Source: Psychrobacter faecalis
Lineage (GTDB): Bacteria > Pseudomonadota > Gammaproteobacteria > Pseudomonadales > Moraxellaceae
DNA length: 47,755 bases
Direction of reading: 5' to 3'
Assembly (NCBI RefSeq): GCF_016107575.1
Contig: NZ_JABAST010000023.1
Location: 1 to 47,755 of the forward strand
Part shown: one piece after another, positions 16,630-26,795 of the stretch
How positions within the stretch are numbered: position 1 is the stretch's first letter
Layout: every line of letters starts with the position of its first letter
Notes under the pieces: generated by a model
Seen by the model: the letters and a program-made list of their open reading frames with translations, nothing else
Told to the model about the DNA's origin: nothing
Database searches by the model: none
Made by a program: the position numbers and the translations under genes

Positions 16630-18285
16630 ATGATTCGTTTTTATTTGAACGGTCAGTACAAACAAGTCACTGATCTAAACCCGAACACCACCGTTCTTGA
16701 GTATCTACGCCTGCATGAAAAGCAAACCGATACCAAGGAAGGCTGCGCGAGTGGCGACTGCGGCGCGTGTACCATCATGGCACAGCGCTTGCCTGCTCAT
16801 GACGCAGACCAATCTATGCAAGCACCTTTTTATACCCTTAATGCTTGTATCACGCTACTGTCATTGATGGATGATCATCATCTGATGACTGCCGCTTATA
16901 TCGCCGATAATGCCGCCAATCACCCAGATCGCGCCTTATTGCACCCAGCTCAGCAAGCCATGGTCGATTGCCATGGCTCGCAGTGCGGTTTTTGTACGCC
17001 TGGATTTGTCATGACGCTGGCGAGTACTTATGAAAACCAACGTTTGCAAGTGGCAGCAGGACTGGCATCGGACGATCTTAGTTACAATGATATTGTCGCT
17101 GCTATATCCGGAAATCTGTGCCGCTGTACCGGTTATCGTCCTATTATCGATGCGGGTTTAGCGATGGGTAAGATTGGCAAGCAGCGCGATGCTGGGCAAA
17201 TCATTGCTAAAGATTTAACGATAAAACTGGCAACCGATGCAATGGCAAACCGTAAACATGCTGCTAGCAATACTATTGAGCCTGCACTCACTCAAGCATC
17301 ACGCAAACTTTTTATTCCGCAGTCCATTGACGAGCTCAATCAGGTGTTAGCCGCGTATCCAAACGCAACCATTTGGGCAGGTGGTACTGATTTGGGGTTA
17401 AGCGTGACCCAGCACCTGGTCGATCATGAAGTGATTGTGCAACTGTCAGCGGTTGAGGCGCTAAAAACTTGGTCGCTACAAGACTTACATCAACATACTG
17501 ATGAGAAATCTAGAGTTAATGCCGATAAAGTTAACAGCGACAAGGTTAATAGCGAAATGAAATCGGCAGTACCATCTTTAATATTGGGCGCGGGCATGAG
17601 TTATCAGCAACTGCTACCTGTCCTTGAAGAGTATTTTCCAAGTTTTGCTCATTTATTTGAACGCATTGCCTCGCCGCAAATTCGCAATATGGGCACCATT
17701 GGCGGTAACGTCGCTAATGCTTCACCGATTGGCGATTTGCCCCCGGTTTTATTGGCACTAGATGCGCAAATTCACTTGCGTCATTGCGCAGCTATTGATG
17801 GTAGCGATGCTAATAAAAATGGTTATATTGATGAGATTATACCTTTGCAGGCATTTTTCTTGGATTATAAAAAGACCAAACTGCGCGCTGGTAGTTATAT
17901 CGTCGCCCTGCATATTCCGCTGTTGCAAGACCATCAGTATTTATATGTTCATAAGGTAAGTAAGCGTTATGAAGACGATATTTCTGCTTGTTTATTGGCA
18001 GCAAGAATCGATTTGGTAGCAGATGGGTTGACGATTAAAGATGCAAAATTCGGTCTTGGCGGTATGGCGGCGATTCCTTTATTGGCGACAAATTGTCAGG
18101 AAATGCTGGTTGGGCAATCTGTTGAGGTTGCCAGTTTTGAAGCAGCGGCGCAAAATCTGGCGTTAGATGTCTCGCCCATGACGGACGTTAGAGCCAGTCG
18201 TGAGTATCGTATGCATGTCGTGCAGCGCTTAATGATTAAATGCGGTAAGCAATTGGTCGCGGATATACAACCTGCGAGCGCTTAA
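16630..18285 (+). CDS. xdhA: Xanthine dehydrogenase small subunit XdhA (Fe-S and FAD)
   Basis: A 551-residue subunit carrying the electron-transfer cofactors. The N-terminal plant-type 2Fe-2S domain has Cys39, Cys44, Cys47 and Cys73 (EGCASGDCGACT). The second 2Fe-2S domain has CGFC (119-122) and CRC (164-166, in GNLCRCTGYRPI). The FAD domain spans roughly 200-390, with IWAGGTDLGL and RNMGTIGGNVANASP; a flavoprotein C-terminal domain follows. Electrons from the molybdenum subunit pass through the two clusters to FAD and NAD. It is slightly longer than many bacterial XdhA proteins because of a Lys/Asn-rich insert near residues 290-315. It is the first gene of xdhA-xdhB-xdhC-guaD. The Shine-Dalgarno before this ATG is weak. 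Confidence 0.94.
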   Translation: MIRFYLNGQYKQVTDLNPNTTVLEYLRLHEKQTDTKEGCASGDCGACTIMAQRLPAHDADQSMQAPFYTLNACITLLSLMDDHHLMTAAYIADNAANHPDRALLHPAQQAMVDCHGSQCGFCTPGFVMTLASTYENQRLQVAAGLASDDLSYNDIVAAISGNLCRCTGYRPIIDAGLAMGKIGKQRDAGQIIAKDLTIKLATDAMANRKHAASNTIEPALTQASRKLFIPQSIDELNQVLAAYPNATIWAGGTDLGLSVTQHLVDHEVIVQLSAVEALKTWSLQDLHQHTDEKSRVNADKVNSDKVNSEMKSAVPSLILGAGMSYQQLLPVLEEYFPSFAHLFERIASPQIRNMGTIGGNVANASPIGDLPPVLLALDAQIHLRHCAAIDGSDANKNGYIDEIIPLQAFFLDYKKTKLRAGSYIVALHIPLLQDHQYLYVHKVSKRYEDDISACLLAARIDLVADGLTIKDAKFGLGGMAAIPLLATNCQEMLVGQSVEVASFEAAAQNLALDVSPMTDVRASREYRMHVVQRLMIKCGKQLVADIQPASA

Positions 18286-18325
18286 CGTTTATCGCCATTT
18301 ATAAAGAATACAAGGAAGAGACACT

Positions 18326-20896
18326 ATGAGCCATCATTCTTCACTATTTGACAGTTATAGTATACGCCGACAGCGCCCGCCAAAAAATAAAATCGGTACG
18401 GGAGTCAAACATGACAGTGCTATCAGCCATGTGATGGGAACGGCTACCTACGTCGATGACATGCTAAAACCGCAAAACACCCTGCATGTAGCGATTGGTA
18501 AAAGCGCCCATGCCCATGCCCGTATCTTACATATGGATTTGAGTGCAGTATGGGCGGCCGATGGGGTGGTCGATGTCATTACGTTTCAGGATTTGCCTGC
18601 TAAGACTGATATCGGGCCCGTGTTCGATGGCGATCCATTAATGGCAGATAAAGTCACCGAATACGTCGGTCAAACCTTGTTTGCGGTTGTCGCAACCAGT
18701 CATCGCGCCGCCAAAAAGGCAGTGCTGAATGCGCTGATAGAATATGAGCCTTTAGCCGCTATTTTGACTATCGATGACGCATTAGAGCAAGCGCAGTTTG
18801 TACGGCCGAGCCACTTTATGCAGCGCGGTGATACGCAAGCTGAGCTAAAATCAGCACCGACGCGTATTGCAGGGCATATTCATATGCTTGGGCAAGAGCA
18901 TTTTTATCTTGAGGGGCAGGTATCTTACGTTGTGCCTTGTGACGATGGCGGTCTTGAAGTTTATACGTCGTCGCAGCATCCAAGCGAAGTGCAGCAACTG
19001 GTCGCTGAAGTAGTCGATTTACCCTTTCATGCGGTGACTACCATTGTCCGTAGAATGGGCGGCGGCTTTGGCGGTAAAGAAACGCAAGCTGCGGCGTGGG
19101 CGTGTCTGTGCGCTATCGTGGCTAAGCGCCAAAATATGCCAGTCAGTATGCGCTTAGATCGACAAGATGACATGGTGGTGACTGGTAAACGGCACGAGTT
19201 TTCCAATCGCTATGAGGTCGGCGTCAATGAAGACGGACAGATACTTGGCGTCGATATGCAGCTAGCAGGACTATGTGGCTATTCGCCTGATTTGTCCGAT
19301 GCTATTGTCGATCGGGCGATGTTTCATTGTGATAATGCTTACTATTATCCGGCCGCGCAGATAGCAGGTCACCGCTGCAAGACCCATACGGTATCTAACA
19401 CTGCTTATCGCGGTTTTGGTGGGCCACAAGGTTTGCTAACCGCTGAATATATGATGGATCACATTGCTTATACGTTAGGTAGAGATCCGTTGCAGGTACG
19501 TCTAGCAAACTTATATCAAAACGGTCAAAGCACCCATTACGGTCAGCCGATTGAGCATTTTGATTTGGGGACTATCATGCGGACGCTCGCACAGGATAGC
19601 GATTACGATAAGCGCCGTCAGCAAATTATCGAAGCAAATAAAAAGGCTGAAGCTGAAGGCAATGATAAACGCTGGGGTCTAGCGTTAACGCCAGTGAAAT
19701 TCGGTATCTCATTTACCGTGCAAACCCTCAATCAAGCTGGCGCTTTGGTACTTATTTATACCGATGGCACGATTCAAGTCAATCATGGCGGCACCGAGAT
19801 GGGTCAAGGGTTATATATTAAAATTGCCCAAATCGTTGCTAATGAATTTGATGTCGATTTAGATACGGTAAAAGCCACTGCTACTCGCACCGATAAAGTG
19901 CCAAATACCTCGCCGACGGCTGCCTCATCGGGTACGGATATGAATGGTAAAGCGGCGCAAAATGCCTGTATCACCATTAAAAATCGTTTGCTTGAGTTTG
20001 CTGCCGAGCATTTTCAAGTCAATGCCGAAGATGTCCGTTTTGAGCGCAATCACGTTTATATCGGTGCTAAAGAGGTGCTTACGTTTGCAGATTTTGTCTT
20101 GCTCGCTTATCAGCACCGTATTAGCTTGTCTTCGACTGGCCATTACAAAACGCCCAAGATATTTTACGACCGCTCAAAAGCGTGGGGGCGACCCTTCTTT
20201 TACTTTGCTTTAGGTGCAGCCTGCGCAGAAGTTGAGATTGACACTTTAACAGGAGAGTACAAAGTGCTGCGCTGCGATATCTTGCACGATGTCGGACAAT
20301 CGATTAATCCTGCAGTTGATATTGGTCAGATTGAAGGAGGCTTTGTGCAAGGTATGGGCTGGCTGACCACTGAGGAGCTTATTTGGGATAAAAAAGGCAA
20401 GCTTGCTTCTAACAGCCCCGCTAATTATAAAATTCCTACCGCACATGATTTGCCTAAACAATGGCGCGTCAAACTGTTTGATCGTAAAAATGAAGAGCAG
20501 ACCATTTATAATTCTAAAGCCGTTGGTGAGCCACCGTTTATGTTAGCAGCGAGCGTTTGGTGTGCGATTAATAATGCCATCGCAAGCTTGGGTGATTATA
20601 AGAAAAACCCAGAGCTAACCATGCCTGCGACGCCAGAGGCCGTACTAAAAGCCGTCATGCGTCTACAAGGTCAAGCGTGGGAAATCGCTTCTAAACCAGA
20701 CACCGAAACCATTGAAAGCTTAACACCAGCTGACGATGACTGCGGCATTGATGACGATCGCGTACTGCCGCAGCAAGTAGCGCATGGTAAAGATATCGAA
20801 CCGCCTACGTCTGAAGGTCAATTGTTTGATGAAGAGCCTGAGGCGATAGAAAACCCCAACGTCTCAACGGCTCGTGGACCTGCGCACAGTGAATAA
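18326..20896 (+). CDS. xdhB: Xanthine dehydrogenase large molybdenum subunit XdhB
   Basis: An 856-residue molybdopterin subunit that hydroxylates hypoxanthine to xanthine and xanthine to urate. Visible family blocks are RRMGGGFGGKETQA, NTAYRGFGGPQG, GGTEMGQGLYIK and KAVGEPPFMLAASVW, the last containing the conserved catalytic-site glutamate. The protein has an acidic, low-complexity C-terminal extension of about 70 residues (from about PDTETIESLTPADDD to the end), which makes it longer than the usual 770-800. A strong AAGGAAGAG site precedes the ATG. It follows xdhA by 40 bases and overlaps xdhC, so all are co-translated. Confidence 0.94.
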   Translation: MSHHSSLFDSYSIRRQRPPKNKIGTGVKHDSAISHVMGTATYVDDMLKPQNTLHVAIGKSAHAHARILHMDLSAVWAADGVVDVITFQDLPAKTDIGPVFDGDPLMADKVTEYVGQTLFAVVATSHRAAKKAVLNALIEYEPLAAILTIDDALEQAQFVRPSHFMQRGDTQAELKSAPTRIAGHIHMLGQEHFYLEGQVSYVVPCDDGGLEVYTSSQHPSEVQQLVAEVVDLPFHAVTTIVRRMGGGFGGKETQAAAWACLCAIVAKRQNMPVSMRLDRQDDMVVTGKRHEFSNRYEVGVNEDGQILGVDMQLAGLCGYSPDLSDAIVDRAMFHCDNAYYYPAAQIAGHRCKTHTVSNTAYRGFGGPQGLLTAEYMMDHIAYTLGRDPLQVRLANLYQNGQSTHYGQPIEHFDLGTIMRTLAQDSDYDKRRQQIIEANKKAEAEGNDKRWGLALTPVKFGISFTVQTLNQAGALVLIYTDGTIQVNHGGTEMGQGLYIKIAQIVANEFDVDLDTVKATATRTDKVPNTSPTAASSGTDMNGKAAQNACITIKNRLLEFAAEHFQVNAEDVRFERNHVYIGAKEVLTFADFVLLAYQHRISLSSTGHYKTPKIFYDRSKAWGRPFFYFALGAACAEVEIDTLTGEYKVLRCDILHDVGQSINPAVDIGQIEGGFVQGMGWLTTEELIWDKKGKLASNSPANYKIPTAHDLPKQWRVKLFDRKNEEQTIYNSKAVGEPPFMLAASVWCAINNAIASLGDYKKNPELTMPATPEAVLKAVMRLQGQAWEIASKPDTETIESLTPADDDCGIDDDRVLPQQVAHGKDIEPPTSEGQLFDEEPEAIENPNVSTARGPAHSE

Positions 20897-21881
20897 GTCA
20901 CTTATCACGCCAATGCCACCAACGAAATGGTATGAGGGACTGGCGCAATATCAGCAGCAGGGGGTTGCCCATGTTTTAGCGACGGTCGTTGCCGTCAATG
21001 GTTCGGCACCTCGCGAACTACAGTCTAAAATGATTGTCACGCTCGATGACTGCTGCGATACATTGGGCGGTGGGAGTTTAGAGCATGATGTAACGCTAAC
21101 AGCGCGGCAACTATTAAATGGCGAGCTTGAGCCAAATAATTCGAAAGCTTCCTCTCAACCATTAAAAGCAGGCAGGTCTGCAAAAGCACAAGCGGTACGC
21201 CGTGAAGCAGTTTACAGCAAACATTATCCATTGGGCGCTAAGTTAGCACAATGCTGCGGTGGTAGCGTGACGGTGATGTTTGAATGCTTTCACTTAACAC
21301 CACCGATGTCGCTATTGGTTTTTGGGGGCGGACACGTAGCTACCGCATTAATGAGCATATTGGCTGAGCTGCCTTGCCAAGTGGACTGGATAGACAGTCG
21401 TCCTGAGATGTTTGAGCGTTATCTGAGCGCTGAATCTGGCACAGTGGACGGACAGGTAAATGACCAATTACTAGCGCATATTCGTGTGCATATTGACGAC
21501 GATCCGGTTGATTTTATCCGTCCATTTTTGACCAATGGCGCTCGCAGACTATCTACAAATAAAGGTACGCAATATTTTATTTTAGTCATGACTCATGATC
21601 ACAGTCTTGATTTTGACTTGGTGCGCGCGGCTTTAGATTGTTTGCTAGCTACTGATTCAAAGACTGCATTAAAGGAAAGCAGTGCGCGGCCTTATGTCGG
21701 CTGTATCAGCTCGGCAACCAAAGCCAAGCGCTTTAAAGAAAAGTTGCTACAGCGCGGTTATAGCGAAAAAGTCGTTGATAAGGTAACGATGCCAATTGGC
21801 CTTGAGATTGGCGGTAAAGAACCAATGGCCGTTGCGGTATCTATCGCCAGTCAAATTTTGCAGCTGTATCATCAAGCATAA
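20874..21881 (+). CDS. xdhC: XdhC, molybdenum-cofactor insertion chaperone
   Basis: A protein of up to 335 residues of the XdhC/CoxI family, which binds the molybdenum cofactor, helps its sulfuration and inserts it into XdhB. Conserved pieces are VNGSAPRELQSKMIV, GGGSLEHDV, CCGGSVTVMFE, LLVFGGGHVATALM with the Rossmann-type glycines, VMTHDHSLDFDLV, and the end PIGLEIGGKEPMAVAVSIAS. The frame overlaps the end of xdhB by 23 bases. The first codon could be the GTG at 20874, the GTG at 20889 or the ATG at 20913; none has a clear Shine-Dalgarno, so the N-end is uncertain. The overlap indicates translational coupling to xdhB. Confidence 0.9.
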   Translation: MDLRTVNKSLITPMPPTKWYEGLAQYQQQGVAHVLATVVAVNGSAPRELQSKMIVTLDDCCDTLGGGSLEHDVTLTARQLLNGELEPNNSKASSQPLKAGRSAKAQAVRREAVYSKHYPLGAKLAQCCGGSVTVMFECFHLTPPMSLLVFGGGHVATALMSILAELPCQVDWIDSRPEMFERYLSAESGTVDGQVNDQLLAHIRVHIDDDPVDFIRPFLTNGARRLSTNKGTQYFILVMTHDHSLDFDLVRAALDCLLATDSKTALKESSARPYVGCISSATKAKRFKEKLLQRGYSEKVVDKVTMPIGLEIGGKEPMAVAVSIASQILQLYHQA

Positions 21882-21951
21882 ATATTATTTCTAATTAACA
21901 TTTATCAGTAAAACTTTATTGCCTTTTACTCTATTTAGGTGAGACGCCTTT

Positions 21952-23397
21952 ATGACCATACATATTTATCAAGCACGACTGCTGCATTATCTAACCGAAG
22001 ACAATCTGGCTAAAAGAGAAAAAAGCACCAACAGCAGTGATACAAGCACTAACGATATACATGCCAATGATGCCACACTACCAGTGGTTGATAAAAACGT
22101 CATATTGCGCCCTGTAATCGCAGGTATTAATGTTTATCCTGAGTATATTGCCGAAGGTGCTTTGGTCGTCGATGATGTGAGCGGTCGCGTGCTAGACTAT
22201 GGCAGTAAAAATGTGATTATGGCGCGATATGCTAGTAGTAGCGCACAACAGAGCAAAGCGCCCGTACAGATTCACGATTATCAAGACAAGCTAATCATGC
22301 CAGGCTTTATTGACACTCATGTGCATTATCCGCAGATAGATATGATTGCCGCCTTTGGTGAGCAATTGCTTGATTGGCTCAACAATTACACCTTTGTCAC
22401 CGAAGCCAATTTTGGTGATCTAAAAGTTGCGCACGATACCTCAAAGTTCTTTTTAAACCAGCTGCTTGCCAATGGTACGACCAGCGCTTTGGTGTTTTCG
22501 ACCAGTCATCCTGAGTCTGTTGAAGCGTTTTTTGAAGAAAGTACTCGCCTAAATACGCGCATGATTACCGGTAATGTACTGATGGATCAAAATGCGCCCG
22601 AGCATTTGTGTGTACCGACTGAGAAAGGTATCCGCGATTCGCAAAATATTATTGACAAATGGCACGAGCACGGGCGTCAACATGTGGCGATTACGCCAAG
22701 ATTTGCCATCACATCGACGCCAAAACAGCTGCAAATGGCTGGTGAGTTATATCGCAGCTATGAGAGTGTATATCTGCAAACGCATCTGGCCGAAAACCTG
22801 GCTGAAATTGCCTTTGTACGTGAGCTTTATCCCAAACATACGGGCTATCTCGACGTTTATCATGATTTGGGGTTACTGGGAAGGCGAACTACTTTAGCTC
22901 ATGGTATTTATCTTGAAGCATCAGAGTATGAGGTGCTGCGTGATACTGGGACGCAAATTGCCCATTGTCCAACGTCCAATTTATTTTTGGGTAGTGGTTT
23001 GTTTAATTTATCTAAGACTTTACGTTATACCGGCGTTAGTATCGCCACCGATGTAGGGGCAGGAACCAGTTTGTCGATGCTGACGACGTTATCGGAAGCT
23101 TATAAAGTGCAACAATTACAAAACAACCCATTATCCGCGCATCAAGGCTTGTATCAGATTACTTTGGGTAACGCGCAGTCGCTATTATTAGACGATAAAA
23201 TCGGTAACTTTATGCCTGATAAAGAAGCGGATTTTGTAATAATAGACATGGGCGCGACAGAGCTACTTACGCGCCGTATGAGGCAGACAAAATCACTCGA
23301 TGAGCAGTTATTTGTGCTGATGATGCTTGGCGACGATAGAGTGATTGAAGAAACAGTCATTGCTGGCATGAGCCGTTATAAAAAAGGGGTGATATAA
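21952..23397 (+). CDS. guaD: Guanine deaminase
   Basis: A 481-residue zinc amidohydrolase that converts guanine to xanthine, the substrate of the enzyme encoded just upstream. Metal and active-site motifs are PGFIDTHVHYPQ (two His ligands), HLAEN and the aspartate in ATDVGAGTSLS; CPTSNLFLGSGLF is typical of bacterial guanine deaminases. The N-terminal part has a Ser/Thr/Asn-rich insert (about residues 22-45, SSDTSTNDIHANDATL) not usual for the family. An AGGTGAG site precedes the ATG. It lies 70 bases after xdhC and closes the purine catabolic operon. No uricase or allantoin genes are present. Confidence 0.93.
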   Translation: MTIHIYQARLLHYLTEDNLAKREKSTNSSDTSTNDIHANDATLPVVDKNVILRPVIAGINVYPEYIAEGALVVDDVSGRVLDYGSKNVIMARYASSSAQQSKAPVQIHDYQDKLIMPGFIDTHVHYPQIDMIAAFGEQLLDWLNNYTFVTEANFGDLKVAHDTSKFFLNQLLANGTTSALVFSTSHPESVEAFFEESTRLNTRMITGNVLMDQNAPEHLCVPTEKGIRDSQNIIDKWHEHGRQHVAITPRFAITSTPKQLQMAGELYRSYESVYLQTHLAENLAEIAFVRELYPKHTGYLDVYHDLGLLGRRTTLAHGIYLEASEYEVLRDTGTQIAHCPTSNLFLGSGLFNLSKTLRYTGVSIATDVGAGTSLSMLTTLSEAYKVQQLQNNPLSAHQGLYQITLGNAQSLLLDDKIGNFMPDKEADFVIIDMGATELLTRRMRQTKSLDEQLFVLMMLGDDRVIEETVIAGMSRYKKGVI

Positions 23398-23474
23398 AAT
23401 AAGCTGACAAATAGCCAGCTTATTTCAAGGTAAGTTATTCTAAATAACATTCATAATTAGTGAGGGGTTCTAGC

Positions 23475-23648
23475 TAGGGCGTGTTCTCATTTTAAAAATG
23501 GTAATAAAAATGAGATAAATTGCAGCCAAACAAGGAAAATAGCGCCGTTAATATCGGGATATTAGCCAGCTATTTGACAAAGTTTGGCAAAATTTAGCCA
23601 TTTTTAGTCTATTTAGATATACATCGATTGAATTGAGGACACGCCCTA
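23475..23648. mobile_element. MITE-like repeat element, full-length copy
   Basis: The ends are inverted repeats: TAGGGCGTGTTCTCA at the left and TGAGGACACGCCCTA at the right (14 of 15 matched). Inside are a hairpin TCTCATTTT/AAAATGAGA (23485-23493 with 23507-23515) and a nested palindrome 23525-23588 with paired blocks GCCAAAC/GTTTGGC, AAATAGC/GCTATTT and TAATATC/GATATTA. No coding potential. A second, shorter copy with the same ends lies at 32667-32744. This is the form of a non-autonomous transposable repeat. The outer TA on each side could be a target duplication, but copy 2 lacks it on the right. Confidence 0.75.
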
Positions 23649-23653
23649 ATATA

Positions 23654-24838
23654 TTACTCAGGATAATCTAGCCATACCCAACCATTCTCTAACCATTCGC
23701 TTAAATCATCTGGGTCAATATTTTTAACATCTTGAGTTTGTAAATGCTTACCATTGGCTAAACGCATTAGCACAGCGGCCGCTTCCGCATCCAAACCATC
23801 AAGGCGCTGACCGTTGGCATATAGCGTCACGCCATCATTGGTTTGGCTATACAGCAAACGATTGCTATAGTCGGCTTGTAGCGTTGCGCCATCTGATAGG
23901 GCCTGCATCAACTCATCAGTATCTAGCGTTTCTTCTGGCACCAGCGCATCATACTGGCGTTTACTAACAACTTCGGATACTGCTTGACGAATGATATCGT
24001 TGCCGCGCTCAGATTGGAGCATTTGTAAGAGCTGGTCTTTAATCGCCTCGATACTGCTTGCTGTCAATTCACCCGACGCTTGTAGTGTTTGTGGCAGTAG
24101 CATTGGAATAAATAAATCGCTGTCGTTGGTAGCAATATCAGCCAGACTGTCGATGATTTGCATCAAATTCGGACGACGACAACCAAAAGAGAAGGTTAGG
24201 CAATCATCTTGCGCGACGCCAAAGTGTGATAATTTCGGCGGCACATAAAGTACGTCGCCCGCTTCTAATATCTCATCAAAAATAATCTCGCCCATATCAT
24301 CGAACAAGCGGATAGGCTCATCGGCGACAAACTCAGTGTTTTTATCACAAAATTTGCCAAGCTGCCAACGACGCTGACCGTAGCCTTGCGCTAAAAACAC
24401 ATCGTAATCATCATAATGCTTGCCGACTGAGCCGCCTTTTGGCGCATAAGACACCATGATATCGTCGCGTTGCCACTGCGGGATAAAATCAAACGCTTGC
24501 CACAACTGTCCGAGCTCAGGCGACCATTGTTCAAGGTTTTGTACCAGTACCGTCCATTGTTCAGGCAAATTGTCAAAATCGCTTTCAGTTAAGGGACTTT
24601 TTTTAAGTTGCCATTGCGCTAGGCCGTCTTGCTTAGTAGCGGCTTGGGTGAGCAGGCGTGCAGCCGCGTCTTCTTCAATAGCAAGACCAAGCATATCGTC
24701 TGGCTCAAACATGTCAATTAGCTGCGGTAAGCCTTGCTTAATAAGGAGCGGTTTTTTTTGCCAATATTCACTTAAAAATTGCTCAGGCGTGATAGAGTCG
24801 GGCAAGCAAAGAGGAATTGTGGTCATTGATAAATCCAT
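23654..24838 (-). CDS. roxA: Cupin/JmjC ribosomal protein uL16 arginine hydroxylase (RoxA/YcfD type)
   Basis: About 394 residues of the YcfD/RoxA family, Fe(II)/2-oxoglutarate oxygenases that hydroxylate an arginine of ribosomal protein L16. The N-terminal family block is FLSEYWQKKPLLIKQGLP. The iron site is visible as HYDDYDVFLAQGYGQRRWQLG (His and Asp), with the distal His in PPKLSHFGVA. The C-terminal third is the family's winged-helix-like dimer part. Three starts are possible: TTG at 24868, ATG at 24838 and ATG at 24826; 24838 is chosen, though no Shine-Dalgarno is decisive. The stop lies 5 bases from the end of the MITE-like element, so that repeat forms its 3' flank. It is transcribed alone. 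Confidence 0.85.
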   Translation of the reverse strand: MDLSMTTIPLCLPDSITPEQFLSEYWQKKPLLIKQGLPQLIDMFEPDDMLGLAIEEDAAARLLTQAATKQDGLAQWQLKKSPLTESDFDNLPEQWTVLVQNLEQWSPELGQLWQAFDFIPQWQRDDIMVSYAPKGGSVGKHYDDYDVFLAQGYGQRRWQLGKFCDKNTEFVADEPIRLFDDMGEIIFDEILEAGDVLYVPPKLSHFGVAQDDCLTFSFGCRRPNLMQIIDSLADIATNDSDLFIPMLLPQTLQASGELTASSIEAIKDQLLQMLQSERGNDIIRQAVSEVVSKRQYDALVPEETLDTDELMQALSDGATLQADYSNRLLYSQTNDGVTLYANGQRLDGLDAEAAAVLMRLANGKHLQTQDVKNIDPDDLSEWLENGWVWLDYPE

Positions 24839-24978
24839 GTCTAAAAATGGGTATAAGAGAAATAACAAGAGATGCTTTATAGGAAAGTTTTAATAGTTTA
24901 TGATTATCGCCTAGCTGATAGCGAGTATTACCGTATGAATAGTTGCTGTCAGAACACCTCATCAATCGTAGGAAGTTT

Positions 24979-25170
24979 ATGAAAAAATTACATTTTATCG
25001 TTATTATCGCCAGCGTATTTTTATTACAAGCTTGTGTGCACAAGGTTGTGACCGTGCCAGCTAAAATCGCTTATAAAACCACCAAAGGCGTGGTCAAAGG
25101 CACAGTGGCGGTCGGTAAAGCCATCATACCGGGCGACAGTGATGACGATGATAAAAAAGATAAAAAATAA
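24979..25170 (+). CDS. Small lipoprotein with acidic-basic tail
   Basis: A 63-residue protein beginning MKKLHFIVIIASVFLLQAC, with lipobox LQA|C at Cys19. The mature part has a repeated Val/Lys-rich stretch (TVPAKIAYKTTKGVVKGTVA) and ends DSDDDDKKDKK. An AGGAAG site at 24970-24975 supports this ATG over the upstream frame start at 24943. I recall similar tiny lipoproteins in Acinetobacter and Psychrobacter but no function. It lies divergent to the roxA-type gene and ends before a hairpin. Confidence 0.7.
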   Translation: MKKLHFIVIIASVFLLQACVHKVVTVPAKIAYKTTKGVVKGTVAVGKAIIPGDSDDDDKKDKK

Positions 25171-25223
25171 AACCTTACCCATTAACTAACTGTCTTTTAA
25201 GACAAGTAATAGTAGGTAAGGTT
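25171..25223 (+). terminator. Probable terminator after the small lipoprotein
   Basis: AACCTTACC (25171-25179) pairs with GGTAAGGTT (25215-25223). Inside is a small TGTCTT/AAGACA hairpin. A T-rich run follows shortly. The long spacer makes it weaker than the other terminators here. Confidence 0.5.
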
Positions 25224-25315
25224 AATGTTTTTCTTAATATAAATGAATAGGCAGTCCTACTCATTTATATCTATTTCAAAATATGTCCGCTAGCTACTTC
25301 AAGCTTGATCAGAGA

Positions 25316-26716
<1,401 letters not shown>

Positions 26717-26795
26717 TCAAATAGTTGTCAAAAGTAACAGGAGTAAAAGTGTTAAAAATAAGCAAAAATGAAGAAAGGTTGAAAGTTATTTAAAA

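Noticed and set aside
24456..24893. Plus-strand open frame opposite the roxA-type gene (Cys/Ser-rich)
   Set aside because: Composition typical of an antisense shadow; the minus-strand protein has intact iron-site motifs.
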